From assembly GCA_015061465.1 (NCBI GenBank), contig SUWN01000006.1, positions 1 to 64,000 on the forward strand: DNA of 64,000 nt, given 5' to 3'. Source of the stretch: Treponema bryantii (GTDB lineage Bacteria; Spirochaetota; Spirochaetia; Treponematales; Treponemataceae). Below the pieces are notes generated by a model that made no database searches, was not told the DNA's origin, and saw only the letters and a list, made by a program, of their open reading frames with translations. Numbering within the stretch: the stretch's first letter is position 1; the number at the start of each line of letters is the position of its first letter. The position numbers and the translations under genes are program-made. This document shows positions 6,316-15,093 of the stretch, one piece after another.

Positions 6316-7115
6316 AAAAACTACTTACACTAATCTTATCAATGTTTGTTACATTATCTGTTTCTGCCCAAACCGTGGCAGTTTTTGACTTTGACTGTGA
6401 TGATTTTGCTTTTTACGACAAAGTTTCTACAATGACAGACCTTTTGTGTCATCAACTTGTTCAAGATGGAAATGTTACTTTGGTAGAACGTAAAAATCTT
6501 GATAAAGTAAAAGATGAAATGAAGTTTCAAATGGAAGGTTGGACTGACGCTGCTACTGTAAAGCAAGCTGGAAAAATGCTTAATGCGGATTGTATAATTG
6601 TTGGTAGTGTGGCTGTTTTAGGGTGTCCTCTTTATATTACGGCAAGAATGATTGAAGTTGAAACAGGAAAAATTCTTCATTCTGCAAAAATGAGTCTTGA
6701 TGTATGGAGCGATTACGAAAAACAACTTCCTAAATTTGCAAAAGATTGTGTAGAAAAAATGCCGGTTCCAGATTATTTTGCAGGAACATGGCAAACTTCA
6801 GTTTCTATGGGTTCTGCTGATTATGATTATGAAATCAAATTGGAAAAAAATGGAAAATGTTCTGTAAAAGTTGTAACTTACGATAGTGCTGGAACAGAAA
6901 AAACACAAACTGCAAATGGAACGTACAGTCATGACAAAGATTTTTTCCGATTAAACGTAAACTTCCGAAATGCTTCCATAGAAAACCTCCGAAAACTTGC
7001 TTGGCGTAGTGTTTATGTTTTTAATAAAGATAAATCTTCTTTTAATATTTTAATTCCTGCAACTAATGCGGAAACTTCTGCAAATACTAGAATAACTTTA
7101 GTAAAAGTGGAATAG
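6312..7115 (+). CDS. Exported CsgG-like protein, non-variable paralogue of the DGR target
   Basis: A 267-residue protein with signal peptide (cleavage near VSA-Q). Its N-terminal domain (about 21-150) is homologous to that of the DGR target: AVFDFD start and LVERKNLDKVKDEMKFQ against VVDRANFDKLIEEMKFQ. The C-terminal domain (about 155-267), starting YFAGTWQTS, is predicted all-beta and lipocalin/immunoglobulin-like in appearance; it has no template homology. The start overlaps the reverse transcriptase stop and follows AAAGGAG. Inference: it may partner the variable protein through the shared domain. The terminator at 7128-7171 closes the operon. Confidence 0.8.
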   Translation: MKKLLTLILSMFVTLSVSAQTVAVFDFDCDDFAFYDKVSTMTDLLCHQLVQDGNVTLVERKNLDKVKDEMKFQMEGWTDAATVKQAGKMLNADCIIVGSVAVLGCPLYITARMIEVETGKILHSAKMSLDVWSDYEKQLPKFAKDCVEKMPVPDYFAGTWQTSVSMGSADYDYEIKLEKNGKCSVKVVTYDSAGTEKTQTANGTYSHDKDFFRLNVNFRNASIENLRKLAWRSVYVFNKDKSSFNILIPATNAETSANTRITLVKVE

Positions 7116-7127
7116 TTTTGTTATTAT

Positions 7128-7171
7128 ACACCTAGTATATTTTTTTACAGAAATATGCTGGGTGTTTTTTT
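7128..7171 (+). terminator. Intrinsic terminator; right copy of the 44-bp direct repeat
   Basis: Identical over 44 bases to 1950-1993, ending in eight T. It terminates the DGR operon ahead of the convergent M20 gene. Sequence outside the 44 bases is unrelated at the two sites. Confidence 0.9.
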
Positions 7172-7182
7172 TATATAAATTC

Positions 7183-8562
7183 CTACGCAAGCGCTTCTAA
7201 TAGATTTGCGTAAAATTCTACGGTTTTAATCAAAATTTCTGTGCTGATTCTTTCGTTTTTACCGTGAATCATGGCGCGTTCTTCTTTGGAAAGGAACATT
7301 CCACTGAATCTGTAAACTTTGTCTGAAATTGCACAATAATGTCGGCTGTCGCTGCAAGCCATCATCAAATATGGTGAAACTAAAATTTCTGGCCAAGTTT
7401 TATTTATCACGTCGCAAAGTGTTTTCCATTGTTCGCAATTTGTGTCAGAAACTAACGATGGATTGTTTCCTTGTAAAATTTTTGTAGAAATCTTTGCGTT
7501 TTTGCCAAGAACTTTTTTTGCGTACTTTAGAATTCTATTTTCGGCGTTTTGAATTGTGTCTTTTCCAAGCAAACGTAAGTTTAAGCCGATTTTTGCTTGC
7601 GAAGGTAAAACGTTGTAGGCTTTGCTTCCTTCCATCATTGTTACTGCGCAAGTTGTGTGAAGCAAAGCAAAAAGTTCGCCACCGATGATTTTTGAAGCCA
7701 AACTTACTAAAGGTTTTGTAATTGTAAGGTTACTGAACAAAAAACGTAACGCTGGATTTTTGTTGTTTGGTCCCATCACATTAAAAAGTTCTTTTACAGG
7801 TTTTGTAAATTCTGTTTTACAAGTGTGTTTTTCAATTTCTGTTACAACTTTGCTTGCAAGTCCCACTGCCGAATTTTTGGAAGGCGCAGAAGCATGGCCC
7901 GCTTTTCCTTCTATTATAACGTCCATATTTATAAAACCTTTTTCGGCAGTTCCAACCATTGCACAACGTTTGGAAACTCCCGGGAACGCATTTTCTACAA
8001 TTGCGCCACCTTCATCAAGAACAAATTCCACGTTTATATTTTGATTTTTGAACCATTGAACAATTTCGCTAGTTGTATCGCCAGAAATTTCTTCTTCGCC
8101 CGAAAAACACAAATATAAATCAGTTTTTGGAAGCCAGCCTTCTTTTAATTTGATTTCCACCGATTCCATAATCGCGCATAAAGTTCCTTTTGTGTCCAAC
8201 GTTCCTCTTCCGCGAATAAATTCTCCTTGTGCAGTTTGAACAACGTCGCCACAAAAAGCTGGAAAATCCCATTCTTCCTGAACAGCCGGAACAACATCGT
8301 AATGAGCCATCAAAACCTTTGCGCATTTATTTTGTGTTTCCGCATTTTTTCCTGAAATTTTATGAACTAAACCCGTTTTTCCTACTTTAAAAAAATCGCA
8401 CTTTTGATAAATCGTCGGAAAGTTTTGGCGCAAAAGATTCTGGAATTTTTCATATTGCGACCAATCCACAAGTTCATCATCTTGATAAGAAACAGTCGCG
8501 CATTGAATCATTTTGCACATATCATCAATAATTTTTTCTTTTGTTTCCGTAGTAAAATTCAT
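7183..8562 (-). CDS. M20 family metallopeptidase (carboxypeptidase/deacylase type)
   Basis: About 459 residues from the ATG at 8562, preceded on the mRNA by GGAG; an upstream TTG extension to 8622 is unlikely. M20 di-zinc motifs are present: MAHYDVVPA, GRGTLDTKG, FSGEEEISGD and a VLDEGGAI segment, with a central dimerisation domain after about residue 200. Relatives include yeast carboxypeptidase S and ArgE/DapE, which cleave amide bonds at free carboxyl ends. It has no signal peptide, so it acts in the cytoplasm. It is convergent with the DGR operon. Confidence 0.9.
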   Translation of the reverse strand: MNFTTETKEKIIDDMCKMIQCATVSYQDDELVDWSQYEKFQNLLRQNFPTIYQKCDFFKVGKTGLVHKISGKNAETQNKCAKVLMAHYDVVPAVQEEWDFPAFCGDVVQTAQGEFIRGRGTLDTKGTLCAIMESVEIKLKEGWLPKTDLYLCFSGEEEISGDTTSEIVQWFKNQNINVEFVLDEGGAIVENAFPGVSKRCAMVGTAEKGFINMDVIIEGKAGHASAPSKNSAVGLASKVVTEIEKHTCKTEFTKPVKELFNVMGPNNKNPALRFLFSNLTITKPLVSLASKIIGGELFALLHTTCAVTMMEGSKAYNVLPSQAKIGLNLRLLGKDTIQNAENRILKYAKKVLGKNAKISTKILQGNNPSLVSDTNCEQWKTLCDVINKTWPEILVSPYLMMACSDSRHYCAISDKVYRFSGMFLSKEERAMIHGKNERISTEILIKTVEFYANLLEALA

Positions 8563-8747
8563 AAAAACTCCAAAAGGTGATTTATACAGTTTAATCATAG
8601 AAGAATAAATTCTAGGTGTCAAATATAAAATAAAGATTCAGACTTTTGTTGGATTCTCATTTAATAGAAAAAATCTGATATAAAAAAAATATCTTTTAAA
8701 AAAAATATATGTTAAAATAGATGCTAGATGTTTTATGGGAGTGTATT

Positions 8748-9725
8748 ATGTTTTCTATTAGTAAAAAAGTTATTTTTAGTTTTGTAGTTGCTTTTCTTAT
8801 GGTAATAGTTTCTTTTGCAGATGAAAAAGAAAATTCTGACTTGTTTTATATTCCAACTTATGATGAGTTTGATTATTTTGTAAATTATATGAATTTTTTA
8901 CAAGCCTGGGAAAATGATGAAGTTCAAGTTTCTGATGAAGTGTTTGAAAATATTTATAAAGAGCAAATAGGGAGTTTTTATTTTTCCTCTAAAATATTTG
9001 AAATGTATTTTAAAAGTACAAATAATCCAAAAATAAAATCTCAAATAAAAAACTATATTCAAAAAAATAATCTGAATGATGAATATGCAAAAGCATTGTT
9101 AAAAAAAATCGATTCTGTAAGAATTGAACGGAAAGAAAATGAAAAAGTACTGAATCAATATGTGTACAACGATGAAGAATATGATGAAAATATAATTTTA
9201 TCTTCACTTACAGAAATACATCCTTTTGATGATGAATTTGGAATGCTTTTATTTGATAATGATTATAATGTTTTAAGATGGGAAAATTTTAACAACGAAA
9301 AAGTTTCTGATTCAGATGAAAAACAATTTTATTTGATGACTGGTGGTGGAACAAATTCGATGTTAATAAATTTAAAAGAATATTTAAATGTTGAGAATGA
9401 AGATTCAGTAAAAGAATTATTTAATTTGGGATATTTCGAAAATAAATATAAAGAAAATTGGTTTTTTACAGAATTGGAACAAAAAGGGGTTCTATCAAAT
9501 TGTGGAGTTGAACACTATTATATCGGATATGGAATAGGTCCTGATATTATACCAGAAATATCTTGTGGAGATTTTGTTGCCTTTTTATACAGTGAGAAAT
9601 TAAAAAAAGTTTTTATAGTGGATATATTTATGAATTTCTCAAAAATTAACATAAATTATGAAATACGAAATCAAATATACGATTATTTGAAATTTTTTAC
9701 ATTGTTTTGTTATTGTGATTCATAA
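8748..9725 (+). CDS. Secreted hypothetical protein
   Basis: About 325 residues from the ATG at 8748, chosen because GGAG lies upstream and a signal peptide begins there (basic start, hydrophobic stretch to about residue 23, cleavage near SFA-D). The mature part is very acidic and Asn/Tyr-rich with no motif I recognise. No Cys lies at the cleavage site, so it is periplasmic or exported rather than a lipoprotein. It is monocistronic and convergent with the ArsC-like gene. Very A/T-rich codon use may suggest a lineage-specific gene. Confidence 0.7.
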   Translation: MFSISKKVIFSFVVAFLMVIVSFADEKENSDLFYIPTYDEFDYFVNYMNFLQAWENDEVQVSDEVFENIYKEQIGSFYFSSKIFEMYFKSTNNPKIKSQIKNYIQKNNLNDEYAKALLKKIDSVRIERKENEKVLNQYVYNDEEYDENIILSSLTEIHPFDDEFGMLLFDNDYNVLRWENFNNEKVSDSDEKQFYLMTGGGTNSMLINLKEYLNVENEDSVKELFNLGYFENKYKENWFFTELEQKGVLSNCGVEHYYIGYGIGPDIIPEISCGDFVAFLYSEKLKKVFIVDIFMNFSKININYEIRNQIYDYLKFFTLFCYCDS

Positions 9726-9730
9726 TTAAT

Positions 9731-10090
9731 TTATTTCCAGGTTTCCCAAGTTTTTGGTTCAAGGCCAACTGTTGCGGCGGTTTTTCCGTTGCGTACAATT
9801 GGTTGTTTGAGTAAAGTTTGATTTTCAAAAAGTTTGTCTTCAATGTCGCTGTCGTCAAGGTAAGCAATAGAAGCATAATCTTTGCTTGTATTATCTATCA
9901 TTTGTAAAATTGCGTCTTGGCGGTTTCCTGCTGTTTTTGCAATTGCCTGAACAACAGAATCAAATTCGCCACGGCTCATATCTTTTTCTTTTAAATCAAC
10001 AAATTGAAAAGGAATGCGTCTTTCTTTAAACCACATTTGCGCCTTTTTACAATCAAAGTTTTTGTTTGTCCCAAAAATCTGAATAGCCAT
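9731..10090 (-). CDS. ArsC/Spx-family thioredoxin-fold protein
   Basis: A 119-residue protein of the ArsC/Spx/YffB family: thioredoxin-like start FGTNKNFDCKKAQMWFKER with a single Cys (position 14), then the helical insert and LLKQPIVRNGKTAATVG. The motif is one Cys rather than the CxxC of Spx, so an ArsC-like reductase or a YffB-like protein of unknown role is more likely. The gene follows the GNAT gene with a heptamer array between them. Confidence 0.8.
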   Translation of the reverse strand: MAIQIFGTNKNFDCKKAQMWFKERRIPFQFVDLKEKDMSRGEFDSVVQAIAKTAGNRQDAILQMIDNTSKDYASIAYLDDSDIEDKLFENQTLLKQPIVRNGKTAATVGLEPKTWETWK

Positions 10091-10101
10091 ATATCCTCCA
10101 A

Positions 10102-10129
10102 AATTCTTAATTCTTAATTCTTAATTCTT
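10102..10129. repeat. Four tandem AATTCTT heptamers
   Basis: Four exact copies of a 7-base unit lie between the GNAT and ArsC-like genes and run into the last codons and stop of the GNAT gene. Units related to it recur at 11571-11650. Confidence 0.85.
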
Positions 10130-10611
10130 TTATATTCCGCTTTTCCTACTGTAAAAGGTAAGTGTTCGTATTTTTCTGTTCCTTTGTGAACAAAATCATT
10201 TTTTATGTACCAGTTTTTTAATTCTGTGTGCTCTTCAATAAAATCTACAAACAAGATTTCTGCGCCAAGTTCTTTTGATTTTTGTTTTGTAAAATCAAGG
10301 AGCATTTTTCCATACCCATTTTTTCTTAATTCTGGCAGAACACACAAATTATGAATTGAAAGAACATTTTCACGGTCTGGAATTTTGCTTAAAGAAACGT
10401 AACCACACAATTTTTCTTGCTCATCAAAAAGCCCGAACATTAAAAATCCCCAATCCCAAAAACGTTGCAATTTTTCCAGTGGCATAAAACTTGTGTGCCC
10501 AGGACAATTTTCTTGAGTAAAACCAAGTTTATCCGCCACAGTTTTAAAACAAACGTGAATTAATTCCAAACATTCTTCAAGTTGATTTTGTTCTATAGGT
10601 TTTATTTTCAT
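10114..10611 (-). CDS. GNAT family N-acetyltransferase
   Basis: A 165-residue Gcn5-related acetyltransferase. Motif B/A elements are visible: GYVSLSKIPDRENVLSIHNL on strand 4, then VLPELRKNGYGKMLLDF, containing the acetyl-CoA pyrophosphate loop in the R-x-x-G-x-G position (RKNGYG). Substrate cannot be deduced. Its C-terminal codons are formed by the heptamer array. Confidence 0.85.
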   Translation of the reverse strand: MKIKPIEQNQLEECLELIHVCFKTVADKLGFTQENCPGHTSFMPLEKLQRFWDWGFLMFGLFDEQEKLCGYVSLSKIPDRENVLSIHNLCVLPELRKNGYGKMLLDFTKQKSKELGAEILFVDFIEEHTELKNWYIKNDFVHKGTEKYEHLPFTVGKAEYKRIKN

Positions 10612-10725
10612 ATATTTACTTTTAATTTGCCCCTAAATTTCGAATTTTTATAAGTATATCAATTTTTTTCTCTAATAAACAGTGTATTTGACGCCTACAA
10701 AAAATTGAAGTATAGTTTTTTTATT

Positions 10726-11577
10726 ATGAAAATTTCAGTTCTTGTGGAAAATACAGTTTCAAAAAATCAGGCGGTAAAAAATCTTCCTTTGCAGGCAGAA
10801 CACGGATTAAGTCTCTTTATTCAAACTCAAAATAAAAATATTCTTTTTGATATGGGGCAAACAAATCTGTTTTCAAAAAATGCAAGCCTACTTGGAATTA
10901 ATTTACAATCAGTTGATTTTGCAATTTTGTCACACGGACATTATGATCACGGTGGGCTTCCTTCTTCGCAAAATGAATTTTACGGAATTGAAGAATTTAT
11001 CAATTTAAATAAAAACGCACCAATTTTTATAAACAAAAATGCTTTTTGCCAAAATTACAATGCTTCTCAAAAATATATCGGACTGAATCAAAATCTTTTG
11101 CAAAATAAAGAACTTTCTTCGCGCCTTGTTTTTGTTCAAGACGAACATCAAATTACGCCGAACATTTCGCTTCATTCTTGCAATGAATACAAAAAATCAG
11201 TTCCAACAAATCCTTATGGATTAATGCAGTTGCAAAATGGCGCTTTTATCCCAGACAATTTTAATCACGAACATTATCTTTTAATTCAAGAAGGCGACAA
11301 AAAAATCTTAATAAGCGGCTGTTCTCACAAAGGAATTTTAAACATTGTAGAATGGTTTAAACCTGATTTTTTAATTGGTGGATTTCATTTTAAATCAATT
11401 AATATAGAAGAAACTTTACAAAAAGAAGAATTAATTACTTACGCCAAAAAACTTTCAGAATACGACACAAAATTTTTTACATGCCATTGCACAGGAACCG
11501 AACAATTCCAAATTTTAAAATCAATAATGAAAGAAAAACTCGAATACATCGCAACTGGCGATAAAATCGAATTATGA
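10726..11577 (+). CDS. Metallo-beta-lactamase-fold hydrolase
   Basis: About 283 residues from the ATG at 10726; a TTG 21 bases upstream lacks support. The di-metal motif LSHGHYDHGG (HxHxDH) follows a FDMGQTNLF Asp motif. ISGCSHKGILN supplies a later His, and the C-terminal FFTCHCTG another. The pattern matches the subgroup annotated as 7,8-dihydropterin-6-methyl-4-(beta-D-ribofuranosyl)-aminobenzene-5'-phosphate synthase-like or MBL phosphodiesterases. It has no signal peptide. Specific substrate unknown. Confidence 0.85.
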   Translation: MKISVLVENTVSKNQAVKNLPLQAEHGLSLFIQTQNKNILFDMGQTNLFSKNASLLGINLQSVDFAILSHGHYDHGGLPSSQNEFYGIEEFINLNKNAPIFINKNAFCQNYNASQKYIGLNQNLLQNKELSSRLVFVQDEHQITPNISLHSCNEYKKSVPTNPYGLMQLQNGAFIPDNFNHEHYLLIQEGDKKILISGCSHKGILNIVEWFKPDFLIGGFHFKSINIEETLQKEELITYAKKLSEYDTKFFTCHCTGTEQFQILKSIMKEKLEYIATGDKIEL

Positions 11578-11650
11578 ATTATGAATTAAGAATGATGAAT
11601 TATCGAAAACATTTAATTCTTAATTCTACATTCTTAATTCTTCATTTGTT
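11571..11650. repeat. AATTC-rich inverted and tandem heptamers between convergent genes
   Basis: Units such as GAATTAAGAAT occur first and ATTCTTAATTC later, so the transcript can fold into an A/U-rich hairpin. It may act as a weak bidirectional terminator for the MBL-fold and metA genes. The units match the array at 10102-10129. Confidence 0.55.
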
Positions 11651-12562
11651 TTAGTCTACATAATTAAATGGGGTTGCTTGGTAAACGTAATAGTTGAGCC
11701 AGTTTGAGAAGAACAAATGCGCTGTACTTCGCCAGTATGATGAAGGTGGCAAGTTCACGTTGTTGTTTGGGTAATAATTTTTTGGAAGAGGAACTTTGAG
11801 TCCTTTGTTTGTGTCACGCCAATATTCTTCAGAAAGTGTTGATGTGTCGTATTCCAAATGTCCTGTCATGAAAATTTCACGGTTGCTCTTAGATTTTACG
11901 ATTGTAACTCCGGCTTCTGGTGAATTTGCCAAAATAATCAAATCATCATTTGCCAAAATATCTTCTTTTTTAATAGTAGAATGTCGTGATTGTGGAATTG
12001 GGAATGTGTCGTCAAATCCTCTTAAAAGTGGATCGTTTTCTGTAAGTTGTTCATTCATAAAGATTCCAGATAATTTTTTTTCTAACGGATATTTTGGAAT
12101 ATTATAATGATGATTTAATCCTGCAAACGCGCCCCAACAAATGTATAAAGTTGAAAAAACGTTTTTTCGCGCGTAATCCATAATAGCGCAAAGTTCATCC
12201 CAATAATCAACTTTGTCAAAATCCATTCTTTCAACTGGAGCGCCTGTAATAATCATTCCGTCAAATTTTTTCTTAAATAAATCGCTTGAAGGAATATAAA
12301 ATTTGTCTAGATAATCTTCGCCTGTATTTTTAGAAACGTGATTTTCCATTTTTACCAACGAAATTTCAATTTGTAGAGGAGTGTTTCCAAGTAATCTTAA
12401 AAGTTGAGTTTCTGTTACTTCTTTTGTAGGCATCAAATTTACAATTGCAATTTTTAGAGGACGAATATCTTGTGTCATCGCTCGTTTTTCTGTCATAACA
12501 AAGATGTTTTCTTTTTCCAAAATTGAGCATGCAGGTAAATCTGATTGAATTTTTATAGGCAT
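11651..12562 (-). CDS. metA: Homoserine O-acyltransferase MetA (predicted acetyl-CoA type)
   Basis: A 303-residue MetA of standard length that activates homoserine for methionine synthesis. The catalytic Cys142 (LYICWGAFAG), His235 and Glu237 (GHLEYD) are present at canonical numbers. Residue 111 in GAPVERMDF is Glu. In this family Glu111 directs acetyl-CoA use and Gly111 succinyl-CoA use, so O-acetylhomoserine is the predicted product. The protein is cytoplasmic. No SAM riboswitch is visible in the short upstream gap shared with the divergent hydrolase gene. Confidence 0.95.
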   Translation of the reverse strand: MPIKIQSDLPACSILEKENIFVMTEKRAMTQDIRPLKIAIVNLMPTKEVTETQLLRLLGNTPLQIEISLVKMENHVSKNTGEDYLDKFYIPSSDLFKKKFDGMIITGAPVERMDFDKVDYWDELCAIMDYARKNVFSTLYICWGAFAGLNHHYNIPKYPLEKKLSGIFMNEQLTENDPLLRGFDDTFPIPQSRHSTIKKEDILANDDLIILANSPEAGVTIVKSKSNREIFMTGHLEYDTSTLSEEYWRDTNKGLKVPLPKNYYPNNNVNLPPSSYWRSTAHLFFSNWLNYYVYQATPFNYVD

Positions 12563-12622
12563 ATAAAGTCTCCAGTTGGCTTCATAGTAGCAGAAATTAA
12601 GGGAATTTGCTATATTTATTTT

Positions 12623-13618
12623 ATGACTAACGACAGAAAAGGCGCTTTAAAAAAACTAAAATCTTTATGTTTTTCATCCAAATCAAATTTAGAAAATTTT
12701 CGCAATAATTTAGATTCATCATTTTCTTCTTATTTTTTGCCAAACGGTGTGGAACAATCTGAATATAATTACGGCGGAATTTCTTGCGATGTTTTGGCTC
12801 CCGAAATTTACGCTTCAAATCGTGTAATGCTTTATATTCACGGAGGAAGTTTTGTCGGCGGTTCTAGAAAAAGTTGGCGCAATTTTTGTGCTTCGTTGGC
12901 AAGTAAATGTTTTTGTAGAGTTGTTGTTCCAGAATTTAGACTTGCGCCAGAAAATCCGTATCCAGCAAGTATCGATGATATTCAAAGTGTTTTTCGCGCA
13001 CTTTTTACAGAAGAACAAGTTTCGTGTTCTTTAAATGCGACAGAAGGCGAAAAACCTCTTGTTCCAGAAATTATTATTGCGGCAGATGGTTCGGGCGCTT
13101 CTTTAGTTTGTGCGTTTTTGTTTAATTTGCGCGAGCGTTACAGAAAATGTATTAAAAATGTTGTGTTCTTTTCACCTTGGTTAAATGTTTCTCCAGATTC
13201 TAAAATTCTTACAACAAAAAGAATGAGTGATGAATTAATCAACGGTGATGTTTTGCGAAAAAGTTCTATGATGTACACTGAAACTGAAAATACAAAGTTG
13301 CCTTTTGTTTCACCAATTTTTGCAACGGACGAACAATTACAAGGTTTTCCGCCAGTTTATATTCAAATGGGTGCAAAAGAAATCCTTCTTGAAGATGCAA
13401 AAGAATTTACAAATAAATTAATTGAATCTGGCAACAAATGTTTTCTTGATGTTTGGGAAAATATGATGTTTATGTTCCAAATGGCAGATGAGTTTTTGCA
13501 TGAATCACATTTGGCGCTTGATAGAATTGGTCAAATCGTTACTCAAAATCTTGCCGGTTTGGAAGAAATTAAAATCGAAAACCAACCAAAATTAGAACAT
13601 AGTTTAAAATCTGAGGCA
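12623..13618 (+). CDS. HSL-family alpha/beta hydrolase, probable pseudoenzyme
   Basis: About 331 residues from the ATG at 12623; the longer frame back to 12545 would overlap metA. The oxyanion-hole motif YIHGGSFVGGS (71-81) and FRLAPENPYPA identify the hormone-sensitive-lipase/acetylhydrolase family. Two catalytic positions are abnormal. The nucleophile elbow, normally GDSAG, reads DGSGA around Ser157. The His of the usual G-M-x-H-x-F motif is Phe283 (MMFMFQM). Hydrolysis is therefore doubtful. The stop lies a few bases before the U32 gene, whose Shine-Dalgarno is in its last codons, so they form an operon. Confidence 0.8.
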
Positions 13619-13622
13619 TAAA

Positions 13623-15083
13623 ATGGAATTATTATCTCCTGCAGGAAATGTTGAAAAATTATCTTACGCTTACGCTTATGGCGCAGATGCAGCTTATATT
13701 GGTTTAAAGAAATTTTCGTTGCGTATAAAAGCGGACAATTTTTACGAAGATGAATACAAAAAAGTTGTTGAACTTAAAGAAAAATACAAAGGAAAACGTC
13801 TTCATTGTGCGCTAAATATTTCTTTTCACGATAGCGACATTGATAATCTAAAATCAAACCTCGATTATTTTAAACAATATCCAATTGATGCGTTCATCGT
13901 TCAAGATATTGGAATTGTTCCTTTACTGCAAAAACATTTTCCAAACACAGAACTTCATTTAAGTACACAAGCGTCTTGTGTAAATAGTGAAGCGGTAAAA
14001 ATGTACAAAAATCTAGGTTTTAAACGAATTGTTTTGGGGCGCGAAGTTTCTTTAGATGAAATAAAACGCATTAAAGATTCTGTGCCTGATATGGAATTAG
14101 AAGCATTTTGTCACGGTGCAATGTGTATTGCTTATGCCGGTCGTTGTTTGATGAGCGCGTATTTAACTGGAAGAAGTGCGCAAAGTGGATTTTGTTCACA
14201 CACTTGCCGATGGGAATACGATGTTTTATCCAAACCAAATGGCGCAAAAGAGTTGGCAGAAAGCGGTCGTTTATTTTTAAGAGAACACCAACGCCCAGAT
14301 GAATTGTTCCCAGTTTACGAAGGTGAAGATTTTACGGCGGTTCTTTCAAGTAAAGATTTGTGCATGATAAATCATCTTCAAGATATGAAAAACGCCGGAA
14401 TTGATTCATTAAAAATTGAAGGGCGCATGAAAAGTATTTATTACGTTGCTCTTGTAACTCGCGCTTACAGAAAAGCCCTTGATGCTTTGGAAGGAAAAAT
14501 CACTCAAGAAGAAGCGGCTTCTTTTATTGCTGAATTAGAAAACGTAAGTCACCGTGAAAGTACAACAGGTTTCTTCTATAATAAAGCTGAAGCTGATAAA
14601 ACTGCAATTGGTGCTTCTGATAGTAAATATTTGCTTGCAGCAGAAGTAGGGCAAGAAATCACAGGTGAAGAATTTGATGCAATTTATAACGCTGGTCAAA
14701 AAAGTTTTAATGATTTTTCGCAAAAGTTGGAAACTCTTCATCCAGCTGCAAAAGAAGTTCGCTTAAAAGATATTGCAGAACATCCTGACAGAAACGTAGT
14801 TCCTTTTGAAAAAAAAGACGGCTGGAATTTATACAAATGTGTTGCTTTGAACAAAATTGATGCTTCAATGGATATAGAATTTGTTTCGCCAGATTTTGTG
14901 AGCATTACAGCAAAAAGTGGAGAATGGCAATTTATTGAGCCAGAAGAAGGAACAATCTTAAATTGGGTTTGCGACAGTCATCCGTGTGTGATTTACACAA
15001 AATACAAATTGCCTTCTTCTACATTGTTACGCGTAGTTGATCCTGATTATGTAGAAGGTGCAATTCGTAATACGGGGCGATAA
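13623..15083 (+). CDS. U32 family protein, TrhP/YegQ-like tRNA hydroxylation protein
   Basis: A 486-residue U32 'peptidase' family protein. MELLSPAGNVEKL at the N terminus and the signature EAFCHGAMCIAYAGRCLMSA (about 160-180) are diagnostic, with the following Cys pair in SGFCSHTCRWEY likely to bind an iron-sulfur cluster. TrhP/YegQ proteins work in prephenate-dependent 5-hydroxyuridine formation at tRNA position 34; RlhA and UbiU/V are relatives. Length and the C-terminal domain favour TrhP. It overlaps the hydrolase operon with a GAGG site 7 bases upstream. Confidence 0.88.
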   Translation: MELLSPAGNVEKLSYAYAYGADAAYIGLKKFSLRIKADNFYEDEYKKVVELKEKYKGKRLHCALNISFHDSDIDNLKSNLDYFKQYPIDAFIVQDIGIVPLLQKHFPNTELHLSTQASCVNSEAVKMYKNLGFKRIVLGREVSLDEIKRIKDSVPDMELEAFCHGAMCIAYAGRCLMSAYLTGRSAQSGFCSHTCRWEYDVLSKPNGAKELAESGRLFLREHQRPDELFPVYEGEDFTAVLSSKDLCMINHLQDMKNAGIDSLKIEGRMKSIYYVALVTRAYRKALDALEGKITQEEAASFIAELENVSHRESTTGFFYNKAEADKTAIGASDSKYLLAAEVGQEITGEEFDAIYNAGQKSFNDFSQKLETLHPAAKEVRLKDIAEHPDRNVVPFEKKDGWNLYKCVALNKIDASMDIEFVSPDFVSITAKSGEWQFIEPEEGTILNWVCDSHPCVIYTKYKLPSSTLLRVVDPDYVEGAIRNTGR

Positions 15084-15093
15084 AATTCGTTAA

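Noticed and set aside
6312-7115. Second variable repeat in the CsgG-like paralogue
   Set aside because: No stretch in this gene aligns with the template at 4984-5099; its C-terminal domain lacks the WSSSQ...SVRAIR frame.
1950-7171. Composite transposon or prophage
   Set aside because: There is no transposase, integrase or phage structural gene. The repeats are transcription terminators in direct orientation without target duplication.
7685-8118. Plus-strand frames opposite the M20 gene
   Set aside because: They are antisense shadows without ribosome sites or domains; the minus strand carries clear M20 motifs.
10102-10129. CRISPR array
   Set aside because: The units are seven bases with no spacers and no cas genes are in the window.
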